Of a stretch of 35,165 nt of DNA, positions 1 through 6,514 are shown one piece after another. Each line of letters opens with the position of its first letter. Positions within the stretch are counted from its first letter, which is position 1. The position numbers and the translations under genes are program-made. The notes under the pieces are model-generated. The model saw only the letters and a program-made list of their open reading frames with translations, was not told the origin of the DNA and ran no database searches. The DNA is from Anaerolineae bacterium (GTDB lineage: Bacteria; Chloroflexota; Anaerolineae; Anaerolineales; Villigracilaceae), in NCBI GenBank assembly GCA_018648685.1, contig JABGQT010000091.1, forward strand, positions 1-35,165. The letters run 5' to 3'.

Positions 1-59
1 TCGTTATGTCTATTCCGACCAATATTTTACCCGAAATCGTGAACTACTGAAATTATAGT

Positions 60-2297
60 GTGACCGATATTTATGAAAGATTTAATCAAATTAATCTAGG
101 AGAGGGTTCTTATTTGATGGTGTTTGATGCTAAAGGTCGAGTAATCTACCATCCTAACCAATCCTTTTTGGGCAGTCAAATTAGTCCGGTTTTTGTTGAA
201 AAACTGACCTCTGAGGATGGGATATTATCGACTGAAGTGGACGGGGAAGAAATGTTCGTTACTTATGCATACTCAAGTAAGAGCAACTGGTATGTAATGA
301 GTTTGATCCCCGCCAACACATTTACTGCGAAAACATCACTTATCCGGACAGTCACATTTTCTTTACTGCTTATTTGTTTTTGTTTTGCAGGTATCGCCGC
401 TGTTTTCATTACTCAAAATATAGTAAACCCTATTCGCAAAATCACAGAACAATTTCGGAGTTTTCAAGAAGGGACACTGGATTATAGAACGCGGCTAGAA
501 TCAAAATGGGATGATGAAGTTGGGGAACTTGTGATTTGGTTCAACGCTTTTGTAGAGGGTTTGGCCGCGCGCCAAGAATCCGAAAAACGCCTGAGTGAGA
601 GCGAAGAGCGCTATGCTTTGGCTGTTCGTGGAGCTAACGATGGTCTTTGGGATTGGAATCTGACAACAGATAAAATCTATTTGTCTCCGCGTTGGAAACA
701 AATTTTGGGGTACGAAGAAGATGATATTGGCAATGAGCCAGCTGAATGGCTAGAGCGTGTTCACCCGGATTCTCAGCAAGAAGTAAAAATGAAAATCGAC
801 GCTCATTTTCAAGGCAGAACGCCCCATTTTGAGAGTGAGCATCGCCTTTGCCACAAGGATAATACCTATCGTTGGGTGCTTGCTCGCGGCTTAGCCTTAT
901 TTGATGAGACAGGCTCTGCATATAGGATGGCAGGCTCACATACTGAAATTACCGGCCGTAAAGAGGCTGAGAATCAACTCCGACACGACGCTTTTTATGA
1001 CTCGCTCACTGACCTTCCGAATCGTGCCCTTTTTTTGGATCGCTTAGGAAGTGCTATTTTTCGGAATCAACGAAACCCAAGTGCTAAATTTGGAATTTTG
1101 TTTCTGGATTTAGATCATTTTAAACTGATAAATGACAGTTTGGGGCATAATGTTGGCGATGTTCTTTTGCAAGAAATTGGAAGACGGTTAGGTAAGAGTA
1201 TGCGGGCAACAGATACCGTTGCTCGATTAGGAGGAGATGAGTTTGGGATTCTTTTGGAAAATATTGATGATATTCGTGATGCTACCCAAACTGCGGATCG
1301 AATTCAGAACTTGCTATCGCAACCAATTGATTTACTAGGTACTGAGACGATTACCAGCGCCAGTATAGGTATTATGATGAACGCTCCTGGTTATAACACT
1401 CCCGATGAATATTTACGGGATGCGGATATTGCCATGTACAGAGCCAAAGCAAGGGGTAAGGCGCGTTATGAGATATTCGACCAAACCATGCGAGACTATA
1501 TTATGCTGCGTTTGGAATTGGAGACCGATTTACGTTTAGCTATTGAACAACAAGAGCTTACGCTGCATTATCAACCTATTATTAGTCTGGAAAATCAAAA
1601 AATCATGGGTTTTGAAAGTCTTTTGCGTTGGTCTCACCTTGAAAAAGGTGATATTTCTCCTACTGTGTTTATCCCAATTGCAGAAGAAACTGGTCTTATT
1701 CTACCGTTAGGGGATTGGGTTTTACAAAATGCAACCAAGCAGCTTTGCTTTTGGCAATCTCAAATTCCAGCCGCATCTGAGCTTCAAATTAGCGTAAATC
1801 TCTCAGGTAAACAACTCGTTCATCCTGATCTTGTGGAACAAATAGAAAATGCTATTCAGCAAAATTCTCTTCAACCCAATTGTTTAAATCTGGAAGTTAC
1901 AGAGAGCGATATTATCAATGATACAGAAACTGCCGCAACTGTTCTAAAAGAAATTAAACAGTTGGGAGCGGGTACCCAAATGGATGATTTTGGTACAGGA
2001 TATTCATCTTTGAGTTACCTGCATCAATTCCCCTTTGATGTTATCAAAATCGATCGTTCTTTTGTGATGGGCATGACCCAAGATAAAAGTAAAGTTAGCC
2101 TAATTAAGACCATTATTTTAATGGCGAAAGAACTTAAGAAAAAGGTTATTGCTGAGGGAATAGAAACTTTGGAGGAGATGGAAATCCTAAGGGAGTTGGG
2201 TTGCGAATATGGACAGGGTTTCTATATATCTCCTGCAATTAGTGCTGAAGATGCGACTACTTTCCTGAAGAAGTCCTTGGAGCATAAAGCTGTTTAA
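60..2297 (+). CDS. Membrane c-di-GMP protein, Cache-HAMP-PAS-GGDEF-EAL (5' end incomplete)
   Basis: Predicted bifunctional cyclic di-GMP enzyme anchored in the inner membrane. Visible order: the second half of an extracytoplasmic Cache-type sensor (residues 1-85), one membrane helix (about 97-119), HAMP (about 119-172), PAS (about 184-305), GGDEF and EAL. The synthase site is intact (GGDEF at 391-395), and an RATD inhibitory-site motif lies just upstream (382-385). The phosphodiesterase signature reads ESL (519-521) instead of EAL, with DDFGTG, KIDRSF and EGIET conserved, so it may still hydrolyse c-di-GMP. The GTG at 60 has no Shine-Dalgarno sequence and the protein starts in mid-sensor without a first membrane helix. 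The true start is probably upstream of the window or cut off by a frame break: an in-frame TGA lies at 48-50 and another frame is open to about position 55. Domain calls are strong; the start is not. Confidence 0.9.
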   Translation: MTDIYERFNQINLGEGSYLMVFDAKGRVIYHPNQSFLGSQISPVFVEKLTSEDGILSTEVDGEEMFVTYAYSSKSNWYVMSLIPANTFTAKTSLIRTVTFSLLLICFCFAGIAAVFITQNIVNPIRKITEQFRSFQEGTLDYRTRLESKWDDEVGELVIWFNAFVEGLAARQESEKRLSESEERYALAVRGANDGLWDWNLTTDKIYLSPRWKQILGYEEDDIGNEPAEWLERVHPDSQQEVKMKIDAHFQGRTPHFESEHRLCHKDNTYRWVLARGLALFDETGSAYRMAGSHTEITGRKEAENQLRHDAFYDSLTDLPNRALFLDRLGSAIFRNQRNPSAKFGILFLDLDHFKLINDSLGHNVGDVLLQEIGRRLGKSMRATDTVARLGGDEFGILLENIDDIRDATQTADRIQNLLSQPIDLLGTETITSASIGIMMNAPGYNTPDEYLRDADIAMYRAKARGKARYEIFDQTMRDYIMLRLELETDLRLAIEQQELTLHYQPIISLENQKIMGFESLLRWSHLEKGDISPTVFIPIAEETGLILPLGDWVLQNATKQLCFWQSQIPAASELQISVNLSGKQLVHPDLVEQIENAIQQNSLQPNCLNLEVTESDIINDTETAATVLKEIKQLGAGTQMDDFGTGYSSLSYLHQFPFDVIKIDRSFVMGMTQDKSKVSLIKTIILMAKELKKKVIAEGIETLEEMEILRELGCEYGQGFYISPAISAEDATTFLKKSLEHKAV

Positions 2298-2301
2298 GTA
2301 A

Positions 2302-2340
2302 AAAGAGGAGGTAAGCGTTCCTCTTACCTCCTCTTTAGTT
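2302..2340. terminator. Bidirectional intrinsic terminator
   Basis: A perfect 14-bp stem (2302-2315 with 2323-2336) has a 7-nt loop and short A and T tracts on its two sides. It lies between two convergent genes and can serve both. Confidence 0.8.
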
Positions 2341-2371
2341 TAGCCTCTTTCGGGATAATTTATGCGCAGTA

Positions 2372-2728
2372 CTATTCTTGCTTTTTCGGGGGGCGCTTTA
2401 CAAAGCCATAATAGATTAAGCCAATAATCATTGGTACAAAGAGCAGGGCTTTACCAACGGTGAGGAGGCTCATATCGTTGAAGTTGAAAATCCCCGCTAC
2501 CGGGATTGCCGTAAGCAGCAAGCCAAAGATCGTTAGCAAGATCCAAACCCTTTTCCCCTTTATTCCAGCTAAGACCGCCCATGCGGGGATAAACATTAAC
2601 AGCGGTAAGATAATTGCAACAATTTGAAAGTCACGATTACGAATATCAAGAAAGGCTTGATAAAGCATTCCACCTGCTATCAGAGCAATATAGAGCCATG
2701 CATAAACCCAAAGTGCTTTTTTCCACAT
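2372..2728 (-). CDS. Small four-helix membrane protein, unknown function
   Basis: This 118-residue protein consists almost entirely of four hydrophobic helices (about 5-25, 36-56, 62-80 and 88-110) and ends in a basic tail (KRPPKK). I do not recognise the family. The ATG is preceded by AAGGAG at good spacing, so the start is reliable. It stands alone: the gene upstream on the same strand is the broken AEC permease, and the downstream neighbour is convergent with a shared terminator. The start site and composition support a real gene. Nothing in the sequence shows a function. Confidence 0.6.
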   Translation of the reverse strand: MWKKALWVYAWLYIALIAGGMLYQAFLDIRNRDFQIVAIILPLLMFIPAWAVLAGIKGKRVWILLTIFGLLLTAIPVAGIFNFNDMSLLTVGKALLFVPMIIGLIYYGFVKRPPKKQE

Positions 2729-2805
2729 AGAATTCTCCTTTTATTGGATCAAATTGAATATGCACCATCATAGCAAATTTTTTCCAGAAAGAGAAATGTT
2801 TTGCA

Positions 2806-3712
2806 TCAGAGCAATTGATATAGCATGGGCAGTGTTAGAAAACTGACGATGATTCCGATGCCGACCAGCGCGGCTGCCAGCGGCGGGGAGAGATCTTCGA
2901 GGCTGGGATGCCGCCAATGGTCACCGCAGGGGCATTGGCGGCATCCCAGCCTCGAAGATCGCAACTTGTACGAGTTCGCCACGCAAGCCCATCATCCGTG
3001 TGAGAAGCAAGGCGATGATCGGGGCAGCGACCAACTTTATTGTCAATCCAACAGATAATTGCGAAAGGAGGGCTTTATCCATCTTCAATTGAAGCTGAAA
3101 GCCCACGGCGATCATGACGAGGGGAACCAGGGTGGCAGCTGACATTTCCAAAAAATCGAGAAGGACGGGCGGGTAGGGGATGGGGCGCAGCACAATGGCA
3201 AGGATGAGGGCGATAAAAGGTGGGAAGTTGATAATTTTTTTGCCGATCCTTTTGATGGAGGGTTTGCTTTCACCTGTACCATAAATGGCCAGAATGAGCG
3301 TGCCATAGGTCGTTAGCGCAGGGAAGGAACCCAATTGGTCGTAAACCAATGCGTAGGGAACGGCTTGCTCGCCAAAAAAAGCGCGCACCATTGGTATGCC
3401 GAGAAATGATGTATTCCCCAGCGGCACCAAAAGCAGCAGGCAGCCCGTTACGACGCGATCCCATTTTAGGATTTTGGATAGGAGCAGAATGAGCGCGGCA
3501 GAAAAAATCAACATGACCCAGGGCATGATAGCGGGGATAAATAGCTCGTTTGAAAAGACCAATTTGGGGATATTGAGCAAGACCAGCGCAGGGTAGGAGA
3601 TGTAGATGACGATTAGGTTCAAGACATTGCCCGTCTCTTTAGGGAAGATGGCGAGGCGTTTTATCCCCATGCCGATCAGGAGGAGGGTGAGGATGATTAG
3701 GAAATTTTGCAT
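2806..3712 (-). pseudogene. AEC-family (auxin efflux carrier-like) permease, 3' end frameshifted
   Basis: AEC-family transporters are roughly 300-residue, ten-helix permeases for organic acids and related solutes. The reading frame is normal from the N-terminus (MQNFLIILTLLLIGMGIKRL) through VQVAIFEAGMPPM, just before the usual penultimate helices, then ends at 2921. The rest of the family C-terminus (DLSPPLAAALVGIG, then IIVSFLTLPMLYQLL and a stop at 2806-2808) is still present on the same strand in a different frame. The missing family segment MVTAGALAAS can be read on the opposite strand at 2917-2946, so a short piece has been inverted inside a 28-bp inverted repeat. With the break ignored, the gene would encode about 300 residues, the family's normal length. 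An upstream ATG at 3724 is the alternative start; neither has a clear ribosome binding site. Function is probably lost, unless this is a sequencing or assembly error. Confidence 0.8.
2892..2960. repeat. Perfect 28-bp inverted repeat with 13-nt inverted loop inside the AEC gene
   Basis: The arms 2892-2919 and 2933-2960 are exact reverse complements around a 13-nt loop (2920-2932). The inner 14 bp or so of each arm would be complementary in an intact AEC gene anyway. The outer part of the second arm looks like a templated addition, and the loop is inverted relative to the coding sequence. Confidence 0.85.
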
Positions 3713-3791
3713 GCAGAGGCACAAATTGCGAAGAATATAGCTCAGACAAAGCTGTTTCGTTTAAATGCGTTTTCCCCAAATATTCTGGCTA

Positions 3792-4034
3792 TCATTTCTT
3801 GATGTTTTTTTGATGAGTGACATATTCATCCAGCAATTCTCGAATGAGCTTTTGATACTGTGTGTGGTGCTCTTTCGCAGCCGACTTAAAATAAGCCACA
3901 CTCTCAGCACTGAGAGAAATAGTGATCTTGGTATTTTTCTGCTTGAGAACAAGCTCTTCAGGTGATGGTAGGAAATCAGCGACCTGTTTCACTTCGCCGA
4001 TCGGCTCATCAGTATATTTTATTTTCTTGCTCAT
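3792..4034 (-). CDS. brnA: BrnA antitoxin
   Basis: Predicted antitoxin of a type II toxin-antitoxin pair. The 80-residue protein has a lysine-rich N-terminus that should wrap the toxin, and a C-terminal ribbon-helix-helix DNA-binding segment (TKITISLSAESVAYFKSAAK onward). I chose the ATG at 4034 (MSKKIKYTDEPIGEVK) over the in-frame ATG at 4067, because it gives the family's usual length and a purine-rich AGAAG stretch precedes it. It overlaps the 3' end of the toxin gene by 26 nt, so translation is probably coupled. In this family the antitoxin and the complex repress their own promoter; a palindromic operator candidate lies at 4318-4343. Confidence 0.85.
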   Translation of the reverse strand: MSKKIKYTDEPIGEVKQVADFLPSPEELVLKQKNTKITISLSAESVAYFKSAAKEHHTQYQKLIRELLDEYVTHQKNIKK

Positions 4035-4302
4035 ATATCTTCTTACCCTTTCGCCAATACCCAGCACCGATAATACGGATGTGACCAGAACGATAGGTGA
4101 AACGCACGGTTAGAATGCCTTCTTTTTCCTTGTCCAGACCAAAACAGTAATAGCGTTTCTCATCCTGACTATGTTTCAAGTCTTCGGCGATGATGCGCTT
4201 CTGGTCTAAAAAAGCATATTGAACATCCTCGAATGAAACGTGGTGTTTCTCCTGATTTTCCAGGTTTTTGTCTCTGTCCCACTCAAAGGTTGCTTTGCTC
4301 AT
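4009..4302 (-). CDS. brnT: BrnT ribonuclease toxin
   Basis: BrnT toxins are small RelE-fold ribonucleases that stop translation by cutting RNA. This 97-residue protein shows the family landmarks: the FEWDRDKNLENQEKHHVSFE opening, the central DEKRYYCFG strand, and the RFTYRSGHIRIIGAGYW segment that carries the catalytic basic residues. Gene order is toxin first and antitoxin second, the usual brnTA order. The ATG at 4302 lies 15 nt from a 26-bp palindrome, and a possible -10 sequence (TATATT) sits between them. The cognate antitoxin gene follows with an overlap. Both genes look intact. Confidence 0.9.
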   Translation of the reverse strand: MSKATFEWDRDKNLENQEKHHVSFEDVQYAFLDQKRIIAEDLKHSQDEKRYYCFGLDKEKEGILTVRFTYRSGHIRIIGAGYWRKGKKIYEQENKIY

Positions 4303-4317
4303 AGCTTTAATATAACA

Positions 4318-4343
4318 TAAGTATGGCTATTTAGCCATACTTA
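4318..4343. promoter_or_regulatory. Candidate brnTA operator palindrome
   Basis: Two perfect 12-bp arms (4318-4329 and 4332-4343, TAAGTATGGCTA and its complement) surround a 2-nt spacer. The site overlaps where the -35 region of the toxin promoter should be, as expected for autoregulation by a ribbon-helix-helix antitoxin. The same sequence could also form a hairpin, but no T-tract follows it. Confidence 0.6.
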
Positions 4344-4375
4344 ACCTGAGTTATGGATAAGAGATGTTCAACAGA

Positions 4376-4486
4376 TCCGTGCGGGCTAAAAGCCCTTCCT
4401 TAGTACATGGAAGCCCTGTGGGCTGGGTGTTTTTAGCCCCACAGGGGCTTTTACGAGTTGAGGCAGGACTTCAGTCCACCGAAAAT
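4376..4486. repeat. Hairpin-rich intergenic repeat
   Basis: The gap 4344-4540 holds no gene. Within it are several nested inverted repeats built from GGGCTAAAAGCCC, AGCCCCACAGGGGCT and GGCAGGACTTCAGTCC words. The composition is unlike the neighbouring genes and resembles dispersed palindromic elements. A related design, with different words, occurs at 26571-26627. Confidence 0.55.
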
Positions 4487-4540
4487 TGCTAAGCATAACT
4501 CAAGTTACTTATGTTGTGTTTTTGTCATCTAACACATATC

Positions 4541-5566
4541 TTAGAGTTTTTCAGCTTCAACAACACAGTAAAAGGGTTCAATATCCAATTTTTCACCGAA
4601 TTGAATATATTCTGTCATCTGCAATCCACATTCTTCCAAGAATGATTCAACTGCCGCTTTTGGATCATCTGACATATCTAACCCAAATTTCGCAGGCTCT
4701 CCCATTTTTTCTATGATACTCAAAAAATTCTTAGATTCTTTTGAATATTTACCTTCTGCGAATGCTTTGGAATAAAAGTCTTGAGCGATGACACTTCCGT
4801 CCACACAAAGATCAGCCATATCCTTTAGTGCTTCTCGGACAATTTCAGCTTCTAGATATAAAGAAACACTTTGCCAAAGGAAGAGAGTCTTTTTTGTTTT
4901 ATCGAAACCGGCTTCCAGGAGTTTATCGCTCCAAGATTCGGTTTCATAATCTACTGGGATATAGGTAATCCAATCATGTGCTATATATGCTTTTTTCAAT
5001 GTTTCAACTTTTATATTTAATGTATTCGCCTGATCGAGTTCAAAAACTTTTACTTCTTTGTCTTGTGTATATTTCAAAGCGATCAGATCAAAGCCAGCGC
5101 CGGGAAGGACGATCTGCTCCATTTCATCAATATATTTTTCCATGATCCTGTCAAAAGTAAGCACCCGAATCCCTGCGGTGGTATCTCCAGTTTCTTCACC
5201 GGGTTCAACGAGCTTCCCCAGCTTCTCCGGAAAACCAGATAAGCGTTGGGAAATGATAAGCGCGCCCATAACTGACCACATTCCAAAATGTGATTCACAT
5301 GGAAAGTTTTTAACAAACTCCACAGAAAGGGGGTCCGGTCTGGTATTAAAATAATGCATCATCCACCGATATTGAAGCGCTTTAATTGCCGAGAAGGAAA
5401 CACCTAGTTTCTTGCTTCTTCCCGTTTCCTTATAAACCGCAATTATTATGCCAACAATAGCAATAGGAATGAAGATGATTTGGATCGGGATATAGAGGAT
5501 GATTTGAAAAAGCTTGATGAAGAAACGTAATATTCCGGGGAGCTGTTCTTTATTTTTGTCTGTCAT
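4541..5566 (-). CDS. SAM-dependent methyltransferase, PPM / leucine carboxyl methyltransferase family
   Basis: Predicted class I methyltransferase of the leucine carboxyl methyltransferase-like (TIGR00027/PPM) family; the acceptor is unknown. After a hydrophobic N-terminal stretch (about 12-46), likely a membrane anchor, the SAM site appears as VLPGAGFDLIALKY (G156-A-G158). It is followed by the acidic VFELDQ strand end, the VDYETESW motif and the SLYLEAEIVREAL helix typical of the family. The 341-residue length is somewhat above the usual 280-310 because of the anchor. An AGGAG sequence supports the ATG at 5566. It is the last gene of a three-gene minus-strand run, 50 nt after the epimerase. 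The family call is good; the substrate cannot be told from sequence. Confidence 0.8.
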   Translation of the reverse strand: MTDKNKEQLPGILRFFIKLFQIILYIPIQIIFIPIAIVGIIIAVYKETGRSKKLGVSFSAIKALQYRWMMHYFNTRPDPLSVEFVKNFPCESHFGMWSVMGALIISQRLSGFPEKLGKLVEPGEETGDTTAGIRVLTFDRIMEKYIDEMEQIVLPGAGFDLIALKYTQDKEVKVFELDQANTLNIKVETLKKAYIAHDWITYIPVDYETESWSDKLLEAGFDKTKKTLFLWQSVSLYLEAEIVREALKDMADLCVDGSVIAQDFYSKAFAEGKYSKESKNFLSIIEKMGEPAKFGLDMSDDPKAAVESFLEECGLQMTEYIQFGEKLDIEPFYCVVEAEKL

Positions 5567-5616
5567 AAGATTCTCCTAAATTTGGACTATCCAAAGCTTT
5601 TCGATCAAAAATTGCT

Positions 5617-6489
5617 TTAAAAGGTTGGCATCGGTGGACCATCTGCACCAAACAGCTCTAATTCCACGAGCAAGTTTCTTAGGCTATATTGCGGTTCGTA
5701 GCCCAACTGCTGACGAGTTTCTGTAATATCCAGCGTGGTGGGTTTCAGGGCGGGGTCAAGTCCGTGCTTTATAGCCAGATCATAGTATTCAGAATAGTAT
5801 TTTTTGAAGGTTGTACCGGCCCCGTCTGCATCCCAGTTGCTGAGATCATTGGCGGTGTACTCATACGCCCCATCGACAGTCAGCGTCAACGGTGCGGGGA
5901 TCGATTTCTCTGCCAGAAAATCAATGGCTTGGATGACTGCCTGATTCATATCGTCAATATGGACTGCACCCTTCCAAAACCACTGTGCCCATTCAACAAA
6001 AGAACCGTAAGTAGCTTTGTTCCAATGCGGGATAAAGGCGCGCGGGCGCAGGATGATAATTTCTAGTCCGTGCCGTTGAGCATAGGCGCGTACCATTTCT
6101 TCACCGAGTACTTTGGTGTGCCCATAGATACCTGACCAATCCAGCACGCTTTCACTTGAAATGTGCACGATTTTCTTAACACCCGTTTCTACTGCCGTTT
6201 GCAGGACATAAGATGTGCCGGTCACATTTAGTTCCCAGAAATCATAGACATCTTTTTGCTTCGTGAATTCGTGAAAACCATGCCAGGCAGCGATATGAAC
6301 CGCACAGTCCACGCCTTCCATGCTCTGCCGTAATAGGGGGCGATCCAGAATTGAGCCGTTGATATACACACCCGAATCGCTCATCGGGGCACGCACATCT
6401 ATGCGCAGCGGAGTATCGCCACGGTTTTTTAATTCTTTCGATAGTACATGACCCAAATCGCTTGAGCCGCCAGTTAGTAAAATGCGCAT
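5617..6489 (-). CDS. NAD-dependent epimerase/dehydratase (extended SDR)
   Basis: Extended short-chain dehydrogenase, probably acting on a nucleotide sugar or a similar substrate. The Rossmann motif is TGGSSDLG (6-13), and D31 at the end of the second strand favours NAD. The active site is intact, with Ser111/Ser112 in HISSESV and the Y122-xxx-K126 pair in IYGHTK. The ATG at 6489 was chosen because AAGGAG precedes it and the nucleotide-binding motif then begins at residue 2; the longer in-frame start at 6534 would add 15 residues that overlap the acylase gene. The 290-residue length is normal. It lies 25 nt after the acylase gene and 50 nt before the methyltransferase gene, which suggests one transcript. 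The exact reaction is unknown. Confidence 0.85.
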   Translation of the reverse strand: MRILLTGGSSDLGHVLSKELKNRGDTPLRIDVRAPMSDSGVYINGSILDRPLLRQSMEGVDCAVHIAAWHGFHEFTKQKDVYDFWELNVTGTSYVLQTAVETGVKKIVHISSESVLDWSGIYGHTKVLGEEMVRAYAQRHGLEIIILRPRAFIPHWNKATYGSFVEWAQWFWKGAVHIDDMNQAVIQAIDFLAEKSIPAPLTLTVDGAYEYTANDLSNWDADGAGTTFKKYYSEYYDLAIKHGLDPALKPTTLDITETRQQLGYEPQYSLRNLLVELELFGADGPPMPTF

Positions 6490-6514
6490 ATTATCTCCTT
6501 TTAATCCCTTCTCC

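Noticed and set aside
2892..2960. Phase-variable invertible switch
   Set aside because: Inverting the 13-nt loop restores MVTAGALAAS, but the rest of the AEC C-terminus stays out of frame, and no recombinase gene is nearby.
2825..3058. Plus-strand open frame of 77 codons over the AEC 3' region
   Set aside because: It reads through the 28-bp palindrome and the antisense of the permease gene; it has no ribosome binding site and no family match.
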